Assembly: GCA_016790225.1 (NCBI GenBank)
Contig: JAEUOZ010000040.1
Span: 1-63,447, forward strand
Direction: 5' to 3'
From: Rubrivivax sp.
GTDB taxonomy: Bacteria > Pseudomonadota > Gammaproteobacteria > Burkholderiales > Burkholderiaceae
DNA: 63,447 bases
Under the pieces are notes generated by a model. That model saw only the letters and a program-made list of their open reading frames with translations. It did no database searches and was not told the origin of the DNA. Positions within the stretch are counted from its first letter, which is position 1. Every line of letters starts with the position of its first letter. Positions 1 through 8,588 of this stretch are shown piece after piece. The translations under genes and the position numbers were made by a program.

Positions 1-825
1 GGTGACGAGCTCCGCAGCGCGGCGACCCGACAGCAACGCCAGCGTGCCTTCGAGCGCGCTGCGCTGCCGCTGCAGCGCGGCGAGCTGCGAATCGGCCTGT
101 GCCAGCTCGGCCTCGGCGCGGCGCAGCTCGAACTCGCTGCCGCTGCCGGCCTCGCGCTCTCGCTGGCGCAGCCGCGCGGTGGCCATGCGGCCGTCGCGCA
201 CGGCCTCGGCGATGTGCTGTTGCCGCATCACCGCGCGCAGCGAGACATGGGCCTGCGCCACCTGCGCCGTGAGGCTCCACGCCACCGCCGTGCGGGCCCA
301 GCCTTCCGCCGCCAGCCGCGCGCGGGCGGCCTCGTCGGCGGAGGCCAGGCGGCCCCACAGGTCGACATCGAAGGTGCCCACCAGCGCCGCGTCGTGGCGC
401 GAGCCTACGCGCGCGGCGCCGGGCGGCAGGGCATCCGCGGCCGAGCGGCTGCGCGCGCTGCTGCCTTCCAGCGTCACGTCGACGCCACGCGCCGCGTGCA
501 CTTCGCGCCAGCGCGCCTGCGCCTCGCGCAGCCGGGCCGCGGCGATGCGCAGGTCGGCGTTGTGCACCAGCGCCTCGTCGATCGTGCGCGCCAGCTCGGC
601 ATCGTCGAGCAGCAGCCACCAGCGGCGGATCGACAGCTCCGTGGTCGTCGTGCCGGCGCCCGGTCGCAGCGCCGGCAGCCCGGCCGGCAGCGGCTCGGCC
701 GCGGGTGCATCGGCCCGGTAGGTGCTGCCGGCACAGCCGGCCAGCAGCAACGCCAGCGCCGCGGCGGCGAGCACCGCGCGGCGCGGGGCCGGGTCGGTGC
801 GGGTCGGATGCGATGCGGGGGCCAT
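1..825 (-). CDS. Efflux outer-membrane factor lipoprotein, NodT family (3' end cut by window)
   Basis: This is the N-terminal 275 residues of a TolC-like outer-membrane channel of an RND or MFS tripartite efflux pump. The start is the ATG at 825. It opens with a signal peptide ending in a lipobox-like LLLAGC, followed by the family's early block with RWWLLLDDAEL and then ALVHNADLRIAAARLREAQA. Further on are FDVDLWGRL and an alpha-helical hairpin rich in Glu, Ala and Arg (residues about 215-270). The reading frame stays open to base 1, so the C-terminal half lies outside the window. Partner pump genes would be expected further left (inference). Confidence 0.9.
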   Translation of the reverse strand, partial: MAPASHPTRTDPAPRRAVLAAAALALLLAGCAGSTYRADAPAAEPLPAGLPALRPGAGTTTTELSIRRWWLLLDDAELARTIDEALVHNADLRIAAARLREAQARWREVHAARGVDVTLEGSSARSRSAADALPPGAARVGSRHDAALVGTFDVDLWGRLASADEAARARLAAEGWARTAVAWSLTAQVAQAHVSLRAVMRQQHIAEAVRDGRMATARLRQREREAGSGSEFELRRAEAELAQADSQLAALQRQRSALEGTLALLSGRRAAELVT

Positions 826-833
826 GCGCGGCC

Positions 834-1085
834 TCAGCCCGCGTTCCGCGCCACGATGCGCCGCCGCGTCCGCGGTGCCAGGCCTCGTGCTTCGGCGTCG
901 ACCGAGCCGATCTCGCTGCGCGCCAGGCCGATGTCGGCCAGCATGCGATCGTCGAGGTCGTGCAGGGTCGACCGCGCCGTGCGGCCATGCCGGCGCGCGA
1001 CGGCCGCGCGCAGGCTCAGTGCCAGCGCACGCAGGATGTGCCACCAGGCGGTGGCGTGCAGGGTGCCGAGGGTCAGGGCGTTCAT
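834..1085 (-). CDS. DUF1127 domain small protein (YjiS-like)
   Basis: This is an 83-residue protein. The start at 1085 is preceded by GGAG six bases upstream, which decides it over in-frame ATGs further up. The C-terminal half carries the DUF1127 signature: LHDLDDRMLADIGLARSEI, then basic residues. Members are short, stress-associated proteins; some longer relatives bind RNA, but no activity can be assigned here. It ends 8 bases before the outer-membrane factor start and may be cotranscribed with it. Confidence 0.8.
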   Translation of the reverse strand: MNALTLGTLHATAWWHILRALALSLRAAVARRHGRTARSTLHDLDDRMLADIGLARSEIGSVDAEARGLAPRTRRRIVARNAG

Positions 1086-1190
1086 CGAGGTCTCCGTTTC
1101 GTGTGCGGTCATTGCAGCGGCCGCGTGCTGCGGCTGCATTGCGGTGCGGCGCACATCGGTTTCCGCTGAAACCGAGGGCGTGCGCCGGTG

Positions 1191-2354
1191 TCAGCGGTAC
1201 ACCAGCCCCGACAGCCGCCACGCGAGCCGCTCGCGCACCGGCGGCAGCCGCCCGGCCAGCGACAGCAGCGTGTTGCGCAGGCCGCGCAATGCCGCGGGCA
1301 TCGTGGCCAGCCGCGTGAGGCGGTCGGCGAAGGCCACCACCTGCTGCGCCACCGGGCGGCGGTCGCGGGCATACGCGTCCAGCGCCGCTTCGTCGCCGGC
1401 CAGCGCGCGCGGCAGTGCGTCGGCGAGCACGAGCGCATCCAGCAGCCCCATGTTCATGCCCTGGCCGCCGGCCGGGCTGTGCACGTGCGCGGCATCGCCG
1501 GCCAGCAGCACGCGGCCGGCGCGGTAGGTGTCGGCCACGCGGTGCTGCACGCGGAAACGCGAGCCCCAGAACACGCGGCCCACGCGCAGCGGGTCGCGCT
1601 CCGGACCGCGCGCGTCCAGCAGCTTCTGCACGAAGGCGGCGTCAGGCTCGGCCGGGGCCTCGTCGACGGTGGCCACGATGCGGTGCTGCCCGCCGGGCAG
1701 CGGCGCCACCACCACCATGCCGGCGGGTGAGAAGTACAGGATCACCTCGTCGTGCAACGCCGCGCCGGTGAGCGTGACGTCGGCCAGCACGAACGATTCG
1801 CCATAGCTGCCGCCGCTGAAGCCGATGGCGGCCTGCTCGCGCACGGTGCTGTGCAGGCCGTCGGCCCCGACGACCCAGCGCGCGTCGATGGCGGTGCCGT
1901 CGTCGAGCCAGGCGCGCACGTGGGCCGCACGGGGTTGCAGTTTCACCAGTCGGCGCGGCCGCAGCACGCGACCGCCGAGCGCTTCCAGACGAGCCAGAAG
2001 CACCGCTTCGGTGACGGCCTGCGACACCATCAGCGTGTACGGGTAGCGCGTGGGCAGCGCGCCGAAGCCGATCGGCACCAGCACGCGGTCTCGGTCGCGG
2101 ATCGTGAAGCGCTGGGCGTGCACGCCGCGGCGCACCAGTGTGTCGGCCACCCCCACGGACTCCAGCACTTCCAGCGTGCGGGCGTGGATCACCGCGGCGC
2201 GCGAGCTGTTCTCGCCGGCGGCCTGGCGGTCGATCACCAGCGGGTCGAGCCCGTGCTGGCGCAGCGCGGCGGCCAGCGCCAGGCCGGTGGGCCCGGCGCC
2301 GACGACGAGTACGTCGGTGGTGTGGGTGGAAGAGGAAGGCGATCGGTCGGTCAT
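1191..2354 (-). CDS. FAD-dependent monooxygenase, PHBH/TfdB-like
   Basis: This is a class A flavoprotein hydroxylase of 387 residues. It has the Rossmann GAGPTG at residues 19-24, the GADG motif near residue 164 and the second FAD motif LLAGDAAH near residue 282, followed by PAGGQGMN. These three motifs define the p-hydroxybenzoate hydroxylase fold, which uses NAD(P)H and O2 to hydroxylate an aromatic or polyketide ring. A GGAG ribosome site lies six bases before the ATG. The substrate cannot be read from the sequence. It is divergent from the ankyrin gene. Confidence 0.88.
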   Translation of the reverse strand: MTDRSPSSSTHTTDVLVVGAGPTGLALAAALRQHGLDPLVIDRQAAGENSSRAAVIHARTLEVLESVGVADTLVRRGVHAQRFTIRDRDRVLVPIGFGALPTRYPYTLMVSQAVTEAVLLARLEALGGRVLRPRRLVKLQPRAAHVRAWLDDGTAIDARWVVGADGLHSTVREQAAIGFSGGSYGESFVLADVTLTGAALHDEVILYFSPAGMVVVAPLPGGQHRIVATVDEAPAEPDAAFVQKLLDARGPERDPLRVGRVFWGSRFRVQHRVADTYRAGRVLLAGDAAHVHSPAGGQGMNMGLLDALVLADALPRALAGDEAALDAYARDRRPVAQQVVAFADRLTRLATMPAALRGLRNTLLSLAGRLPPVRERLAWRLSGLVYR

Positions 2355-2467
2355 GGGAGGCTCCGTGGCGTTCGTCGAGGAGCCTCCATTGCGCCGGGCC
2401 GGCGTGTCGGCGCGGTGTCGCGCGCGCCGCGCCGGGTTGCGGCTGCAACGATGCGCACAATCGCGGC

Positions 2468-3154
2468 ATGCGCCACCCGCTGCCGCGCCGACGCGCCCTG
2501 TGCCGGGCTGCGCTGGTCGCCTCCGCCATCGCCGGCCTCTCCACGACCGTGCACGCCCAGACCCTGTACCCCTTGCACACCGCCGCCGAGGCCGGCGACC
2601 TCGACGCGCTGCGCCGCCTGCTCGATGCCGGCACGCCGGTGGACCAGCGCGATGCCCGCGGCCGTACGGCGCTGCTGGCGGCCACGCATGTCGACCGTGT
2701 CGAGGCCGCCCGGCTGCTCATCGCGCGCGGCGCCGACGTCAACGCCAAGGATCGCCAGCAGGACTCGCCGTTCCTCTATGCCGGCGCCGAAGGGCGACTG
2801 GAGATCCTGAAGCTGACGCTGGCGGCTGGCGCGGACCTGAAGAGCACCAACCGCTACGGCGGCACCGCGCTGATCCCCGCGGCGCACCACGGCCACGTGG
2901 CGGTGGTGCGCGAGCTGCTGACCACGCGCATCGACGTCGACCACGTCAACCGCCTCGGCTGGACGGCACTGCTGGAGGCCATCGTGCTCGGCGACGGCGG
3001 CTCTGCGCACACCGAGATCGTGCGGCTGCTGCTGGCCGCCGGTGCCGACCCGCAGCGGGCCGACTCGCACGGGGCCACGCCGCTGGCACTGGCGCAGCAG
3101 CGCGGGCAGGCCACCATCGTCACGCTGCTGAAGCAGGCCGGCGCGCGGCCGTAG
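2468..3154 (+). CDS. Exported ankyrin-repeat protein
   Basis: This is a 228-residue protein starting at the ATG at 2468. An Arg-rich n-region, a hydrophobic stretch and an AQT-like cleavage site near residue 30 indicate export. The rest is a run of about five to six ankyrin repeats, with recurring patterns such as LHTAAEAGDLDALRRLLDAG and TALIPAAHHGHVAVVRELL. Ankyrin stacks mediate protein-protein contacts; the periplasmic partner is unknown. The 113-base gap to the divergent monooxygenase gene holds no other gene. Confidence 0.85.
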   Translation: MRHPLPRRRALCRAALVASAIAGLSTTVHAQTLYPLHTAAEAGDLDALRRLLDAGTPVDQRDARGRTALLAATHVDRVEAARLLIARGADVNAKDRQQDSPFLYAGAEGRLEILKLTLAAGADLKSTNRYGGTALIPAAHHGHVAVVRELLTTRIDVDHVNRLGWTALLEAIVLGDGGSAHTEIVRLLLAAGADPQRADSHGATPLALAQQRGQATIVTLLKQAGARP

Positions 3155-3178
3155 CGCGCCGTGCCGGCGCGGCGCGGA

Positions 3179-3571
3179 TCAGTCCGCGATCGCCGCGCCG
3201 CGCTCGGCCAGCAGCGCACGCAGGATCCCGCGGTGGCAGTGCCGCTCGTGCTCGCAGTAGCAGCCGATCGCGAAGGCCGTGCCGTGCGACAGCGTGGCCA
3301 GCAGGTCCAGGCTGCGCGCCGCGTCGGGCTCGGTCATCTCGCGGCGGTAGGCCTTCTCGAACGCAGCCCATGCCCCGGCATCGTCGCCCGCGGCCTGTCC
3401 GAGCTTCATCGTCTCGACGCTGGGCGCGAGGTTGGGGTACCACACGTCGTACCAGTCCTGCCGCGCGAACTCGCTCTTCGGCACGCCGCGTGGCGGGCGC
3501 CGCACGGTCCCGATGCGCGGGCCCTCGCCGTCGGCGCGCGGCGTGCCCAGGCGGAGGATGCGGATGGCCAT
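3179..3571 (-). CDS. DUF488 family protein
   Basis: This is a 130-residue DUF488 (YeaO-like) protein. Diagnostic features are the early RILRLGTPRADGEG, the central DVWYPNLAPS, and the Cys/His-rich CYCEHERHCHR near residues 103-113. The biochemical role of the family is not established. It follows the response regulator gene by 30 bases on the same strand and may be cotranscribed with it. Confidence 0.85.
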   Translation of the reverse strand: MAIRILRLGTPRADGEGPRIGTVRRPPRGVPKSEFARQDWYDVWYPNLAPSVETMKLGQAAGDDAGAWAAFEKAYRREMTEPDAARSLDLLATLSHGTAFAIGCYCEHERHCHRGILRALLAERGAAIAD

Positions 3572-3601
3572 CGATGCGAATCGCTCGGGAGTGCCGGCGC
3601 G

Positions 3602-4375
3602 TCAGCGCACCACGTCCACCGGGCAGTCGAACACGTATCCGGCGCCGCGTTGGGTTACGAGGTAGCGTGGCCGCGACGGCTCGGCCTCGATCTTGCGGCG
3701 CAGCCGCAGGATCTGCACGTCGATGGAACGGTCGTAGACCTCGGCGTTGTGCAGCCGCGAGAGGTCCAGCAGCTGGTCGCGCGTCAGCGTGCGCTGCGGC
3801 GAGCACAGGAAGGCTGCCAGCAGGCTGAACTCGCCGTTGGTCAGCTCCACGTTCGCGCCGGCCGGGTCCTTCAGCCGGCGCAGGCCCACGTTCAGCTCCC
3901 AGCCGTCGAAGCGGTAGGCGCGCGCGCGGCTCATCGCGTCGGCCACCGAGGCCTGCGCCTGCGCGCGGCGCAGCAGCGCGCGCAGCCGCGCCAGCAGCTC
4001 GCGCGTGGAGAACGGCTTGGTCAGGTAGTCGTCGGCGCCCAGCTCCAGCCCCATCACGCGGTCGGCCTCCTCGGCGCGGCCGGTGAGCATCAGGATCGGG
4101 ATCTGCGAACGCTCGCGCAGCCGCCGCGCGATCTGCAGACCGTCCTCGCCGGGCAGCCGCACGTCGAGCACGACGAGGTCGACGGTCTCGCGCGCCATCA
4201 CGTCGTCGGCCTCGCGGCCGCTGGCCACGGCGGTGACGCGCAGCTCGTTGGCGCCGAGGTAGTCGGCCAGCAGCGCGCGCAGGTCGGGGTCGTCGTCCAC
4301 CGCCAGCACGTGCGGCTGGTTCGGCGCGGCGGCGGGGGCGGTGTTCATCGCGGAAGGGGCGAGAGCTTCGGTCAT
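3602..4375 (-). CDS. OmpR/PhoB-family response regulator
   Basis: This is a 257-residue two-component regulator. The receiver domain (about residues 20-135) has the acidic pair in AVDDDPDL, the phospho-acceptor Asp in LVVLDVRLPGEDG and the Lys in DYLTKPFS. The C-terminal winged helix (about 155-250) ends with the typical RGAGYVFD. The start at 4375 is chosen because its ATG overlaps the kinase stop as ATGA, the usual translational coupling. An ATG nine codons inside is an alternative. Its cognate partner is almost certainly the kinase directly upstream. Confidence 0.93.
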   Translation of the reverse strand: MTEALAPSAMNTAPAAAPNQPHVLAVDDDPDLRALLADYLGANELRVTAVASGREADDVMARETVDLVVLDVRLPGEDGLQIARRLRERSQIPILMLTGRAEEADRVMGLELGADDYLTKPFSTRELLARLRALLRRAQAQASVADAMSRARAYRFDGWELNVGLRRLKDPAGANVELTNGEFSLLAAFLCSPQRTLTRDQLLDLSRLHNAEVYDRSIDVQILRLRRKIEAEPSRPRYLVTQRGAGYVFDCPVDVVR

Positions 4376-7300
4376 GCGGGGGCCTCGGTCAACAGGGTCG
4401 ACAGGCAGCGCGCGATCTCGCGCGAGGCCAGCGGCTTGGCCAGCACCTCGGCCACGCCGGCTTCGCGCGCGCGGGCCTGCAGCGCGGGGTTCACGTAGCC
4501 GCTCATCAGAACCACCGGCAGCCCGGGACGCAGCGCGCGCGCCGCACGGGCCAGCTCGCTGCCGGTGATGCCGGGCATGTTCTCGTCGGACAGCAGCAGG
4601 GCGAACCGCTGCGGGTCGTCGCGCAGCGCGGCCAGCGCTGCGGTGCCCGACGTGAAGCCCACAGGTTCGTAGCCCAGGTCGGCCAGCAGTTCCTCGTTCA
4701 GCCGCACCAGCGGCTCCTCGTCGTCGACGAGCAGCACGGCCTGCCCGTCGCCGCGCGCCTGTGGCAGCGGGGCGCTGGCGGCGGCCGGGTCGACGTCGCA
4801 GGTCCACGGCAGGTGCACCGTGAAGGTGGCGCCCTCGCCGGGCCGGCTCTCGACCGCGATGCCGCCGCCCAGGTCGGCCACGATGCCGTGCACCAGCGAC
4901 AGCCCCAGCCCCGTGCCCACGCCCACCTCCTTGGTGGTGAAGAACGGGTCGAACAGGCGCTCGAGCACGTGCGGCTCGATGCCGCTGCCGGTGTCGGCCA
5001 CCACCAGGCGCAGCCAGCGCCCCGGCGGCAGCGTGCAGGTGGACAGCGGCAGCGGCGCGCCGGTCTCGTGCGTGTCCAGCGTCACCGCCAGCCGGCCGCG
5101 GCCGCGCATCGCGTGCACCGCGTTGGCCGCGAGGTTCAGCACCACCTGGTGGATCTGCGTCGGGTCGCCCAGCAGCCCGGCACGGCCGGCCTCCAGCCGC
5201 GGCTCCAGCACCACCTCCAGCGGCAGGGTGGCACGCACGCCGGTCAGCGCCTCCTGCACCACCGCCTGCACCGGCACGGGCACGCGCTCGCCGATGCCGC
5301 CGCGGCTGAAGGCGAGGATGCGCTCGACCAGCGAGCGCGCGCGCAGCCCGGCGCTCATCGCCGCGTCGATGTGGCGCGCCAGCGGCGTGCCCGGCGGCGC
5401 CTCGCGCTGCGCCAGCTCGCCGTAGCCGAGGATGGCCGAGAGGATGTTGTTGAAGTCGTGGGCGATGCCACCGGCCAGCGTGCCGATCGCCTCCAGCTTC
5501 TGTGCCTGGCGCAGCTGGGCCTCCAGCCGCTCGCGCTGGGCCTCGGCGGCCTTGCGTTCGGTCACGTCCTCCATCGAGCCGGCCATGCGCGTGGCGCGGC
5601 CCTGGGCGTCGCGCACCGCCACGCCGCGCTGGCGGTACCAGCGCCAACCGCCGTCGTGGTGGCGGGCACGGTAGTCGATCTCGAACTCGGCCGTCTCGCC
5701 GCGCAGGTGCGCCGACAGGGCGCCGCGCACGCGCGCCGCGTCGTCGGGGTGGTATTCGGTGAGCGCGATCCATTCGCGCCGCGGCCGAGTCGGCTCGCCT
5801 GCCGCGGCATGGTTCAGCAGCTGCCCGCGCGGCGAGATGTAGAGGCGGTCGGCGATCAGGTCCCAGTCCCACAGGCCCTGGCTCGAGCCTTCCACCGCGA
5901 GCTGGTAGCGCTCGTCGGACTGCCGCAGGGCCTCCTCCGAGCGCTTGATCGCGTCGACGTCGCTGACCGAGCCGGCCCAGCGGATCGGGCGGCCTGCCGC
6001 GTCGCGCACCGAGCGTCCGCGGAAGCGCATCCAGCGGTACACGCCGTCGGCGCCGAGCACGCGGTACTCGCCTTCGTGCTCGCGCGCGGGGTCGCTGGCG
6101 GTGCCGCGCAGCTCCACGGCCAGGCGGCCGACGTCGTCGGGGTGGAAGCGCGGCATCAGCAGCGCCGCCCACTCGGCACGCGTGCGCGTGCGCCCGTCGG
6201 GCTCCAGGCCGAACATGCGCATCGCGCGCTCGGAGGCGAACATGCGGTCGGCCACGATGTCCCAGTCGAGGATGCCGTCGTTGCTGCCCGCCACCGCCAG
6301 TGCGAAGCGCTCCTCGCTGGCGCGCAGCGCGGCCTCGGCGGCGTGGCGATCGGTCACGTCCACCGTGGCGCCGGCCAGGCGCTGCGGCCGCCCGTCGGCG
6401 TCGCGGAAGCACTGTCCGCGCGAGTGCACCCACCGCACCTCGCCGGTGTCGCGGCGCACGATGCGGAACTGGTGGTCGATCCGCGGGGTCAGGCCGGCGA
6501 GGTGCTGCAGGCGGTGCCGGTGCACGCGGTCGTGGTCGTCGGGGTGCAGCGGCAGCCCGCCGAAATAGGCCTCCTGCGGCATCAGCTGCGCGCCGCCCGC
6601 GAAACCCAGCAGCTCGGCCTGCACCGCCGAGACGAACACCTGCTGCGTGGCCAGGTCGTACACCCAGTGGCCTTCGTGCGAGCCGGTCATCGCCAGCGCG
6701 TAGCGCTCCTCCGACTCGCGCAGCGCCTCCTCGGCGCGGCGGCGCGCGTCGATGTCGGTCACCGAGCCGGCCATGCGCAGCGGCCGCCCCGCGGCATCGC
6801 GCGTGCAGGCGCCGTGCACGCGCACCCAGCGGTAGCGGCCATCGTCGTGGCGCATGCGGAACTCGCACACGTAGGCCGGCGTGCGCCCGGCGAGATGGGC
6901 TTCGATCGCGGCCTGCCGGTGCGCGGCGTCGTCGGGGTGGAGCCGCTCGGCCATCAGCGCCTGCCACTCGGCCAGCGTGACGCGGTCGCTGCCCGGTGCC
7001 ACGCCGACGATCTGCCGGCCGCGCGCCGAGTTGTAGGCCGTGTCGGTCTCGTAGTTCCAGTCCCAGATGCCGTCGTCGGAGCCGGCCACCGCCACCGCGA
7101 AGCGGTCCTCGCTGTCGCGCAGCGCCTCCTCGGCGCGCTTGCGCGCGTCGATGTCGGTGACCGACCCGGCGATGCGCGTGGCGCGGCCGGCGGCGTCGCG
7201 GATGCACAGCGCGCGCACGTGCAGCCAGCGCCACGCGCCGTCGTCGCGTCGCGTGCGGTATTCCACCTCGTAGGCCGCGGTGTCGCCGCGCAGGTGCGCG

Positions 7301-8493
7301 GCCATCGCGGCGTCGCGCATCGCCACGTCGTCGGGGTGCACCTGCAGCACCGCGCGCAGTTCCTCCAGCGGCTGCGTCTCGGGCTCCAGCGGCAGCCCCT
7401 GCAGTTCGCGCGCGCGGCGCGACTCGTAGGCCAGCCCGCGCTGCAGGTCCCAGTCCCAGATGCCGTCGTCGGCGCCGGCGGCGGCCAGCGCGTAGCGCTC
7501 GCGCGAGTCCTCGAGCGAGCGCTGCGCGCTGCGCAGCCGCGCCAGCTGCCGGTACACCGCGGCCAGCAGCGCCGCGGCCAGCGCCGAGAGCGCCAGCGTG
7601 CGCAGCGCCGAGCCCCAGGCCTGTTCGCGCCACGCGGCGAGCGCCTGGTTGGCGTCGCGCGAGACCACCACCACCAGCGGCTGCTCGGGCACCGCTCGCG
7701 CCACGGCATAGTGATCCGCGCCGTCGACGGGGCTCGGGAAGCGCGCCACGCGCGGCTCCTCACCGGCGGGCGGCAGCAGTGCCTCCAGGTCGGTGACCGG
7801 CCGGCCCAGCGCCGCCTCGGCCGCCGGGTGACGGGCCAGCAGCCAGCCGCGCCGGTGCAGCAGCGCGATGCGCAGCCCGCCCCCGGCCCGCTCGCCGAAC
7901 GCGTCGCGCCAGAAGTCCTGGTAGTAGTCCACCCGGCCCGGCGCGCCGACGGCGCCGGCGAAGCGGCCCTGGCGGTCGAGCAGCCGGCGGCCGATCGGGA
8001 ACACCCACAGGCCCGTGCCCGGGTTCTTCACGGCGTTGTCCACCATCAGCCCGGTCTCGCCGCCGCGCAGCCGCTCGAACGGCGGCTGGCCGGCGAACAC
8101 GGTGGGCGGCATGCGGTCGGGCGGCACCTGCGACACCGCGCGCAGGCTGCCATCGATGTTGAACACCACCAGCCCGTCGGCCTGCACCAGCCCGGGCGCG
8201 AACTCCTGCAGGTGGCGGTGCACGGTGTGCGCGTCCACCGTGGACAGGTCGCCCTGCTGCAGCCGCTCGGCGAGCTGGCGCAGCACCGCATCGATGGCCT
8301 GCAGGCTGCGCGCGGTCTGCTCGGCGATCACGCGCGACTGCGCCAGCAGCTCGCGCTCGGTCTCGGCCACCGCCTGCCGGTGGCCCCGCACGATGTCGGT
8401 GGCCGCCAGCGCCACGATGGCCGCGATCACGCCGCCGCCCAGCCAGGCGATGGCCGAGCGCGGCAGCGGGAACCACGGGCGGGCGGCAGTCAC
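4372..8493 (-). CDS. Hybrid sensor histidine kinase with five tandem PAS domains
   Basis: This is a 1373-residue inner-membrane kinase. A TM helix at about 13-32 and a second at about 293-315 flank a roughly 260-residue periplasmic sensor of Cache-like type. Five PAS/PAC units follow, starting near residues 327, 459, 592, 724 and 857, each opening with (S/R)ERYALA-type sequence and four with an (I/L)(W/L)DW(D/N) core. The HisKA box GGIAHDFNNIL is near residue 1008, and the HATPase N- and G-boxes lie around 1118-1200. A terminal receiver (VDDEEP near 1252, Asp in LLLSDENMPG near 1299) follows. ATGA overlap couples it to the regulator. The signal is unknown. Confidence 0.92.
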   Translation of the reverse strand: MTAARPWFPLPRSAIAWLGGGVIAAIVALAATDIVRGHRQAVAETERELLAQSRVIAEQTARSLQAIDAVLRQLAERLQQGDLSTVDAHTVHRHLQEFAPGLVQADGLVVFNIDGSLRAVSQVPPDRMPPTVFAGQPPFERLRGGETGLMVDNAVKNPGTGLWVFPIGRRLLDRQGRFAGAVGAPGRVDYYQDFWRDAFGERAGGGLRIALLHRRGWLLARHPAAEAALGRPVTDLEALLPPAGEEPRVARFPSPVDGADHYAVARAVPEQPLVVVVSRDANQALAAWREQAWGSALRTLALSALAAALLAAVYRQLARLRSAQRSLEDSRERYALAAAGADDGIWDWDLQRGLAYESRRARELQGLPLEPETQPLEELRAVLQVHPDDVAMRDAAMAAHLRGDTAAYEVEYRTRRDDGAWRWLHVRALCIRDAAGRATRIAGSVTDIDARKRAEEALRDSEDRFAVAVAGSDDGIWDWNYETDTAYNSARGRQIVGVAPGSDRVTLAEWQALMAERLHPDDAAHRQAAIEAHLAGRTPAYVCEFRMRHDDGRYRWVRVHGACTRDAAGRPLRMAGSVTDIDARRRAEEALRESEERYALAMTGSHEGHWVYDLATQQVFVSAVQAELLGFAGGAQLMPQEAYFGGLPLHPDDHDRVHRHRLQHLAGLTPRIDHQFRIVRRDTGEVRWVHSRGQCFRDADGRPQRLAGATVDVTDRHAAEAALRASEERFALAVAGSNDGILDWDIVADRMFASERAMRMFGLEPDGRTRTRAEWAALLMPRFHPDDVGRLAVELRGTASDPAREHEGEYRVLGADGVYRWMRFRGRSVRDAAGRPIRWAGSVSDVDAIKRSEEALRQSDERYQLAVEGSSQGLWDWDLIADRLYISPRGQLLNHAAAGEPTRPRREWIALTEYHPDDAARVRGALSAHLRGETAEFEIDYRARHHDGGWRWYRQRGVAVRDAQGRATRMAGSMEDVTERKAAEAQRERLEAQLRQAQKLEAIGTLAGGIAHDFNNILSAILGYGELAQREAPPGTPLARHIDAAMSAGLRARSLVERILAFSRGGIGERVPVPVQAVVQEALTGVRATLPLEVVLEPRLEAGRAGLLGDPTQIHQVVLNLAANAVHAMRGRGRLAVTLDTHETGAPLPLSTCTLPPGRWLRLVVADTGSGIEPHVLERLFDPFFTTKEVGVGTGLGLSLVHGIVADLGGGIAVESRPGEGATFTVHLPWTCDVDPAAASAPLPQARGDGQAVLLVDDEEPLVRLNEELLADLGYEPVGFTSGTAALAALRDDPQRFALLLSDENMPGITGSELARAARALRPGLPVVLMSGYVNPALQARAREAGVAEVLAKPLASREIARCLSTLLTEAPA

Positions 8494-8588
8494 GGCGGCG
8501 CAGTGTGGCAGCGCCTGCGCCGCCGCGGCATGTCGGCGGCGCGGCCCCCGGTTTCAGATGAAACCCGCCGGGCCCGCCGGTGCGGCCC

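Noticed and set aside
3602..7633. The response regulator frame staying open far upstream, suggesting a 1343-residue protein
   Set aside because: The upstream part is an out-of-frame reading of the kinase gene. The ATG at 4375 overlapping the kinase stop gives a normal 257-residue OmpR-type regulator.
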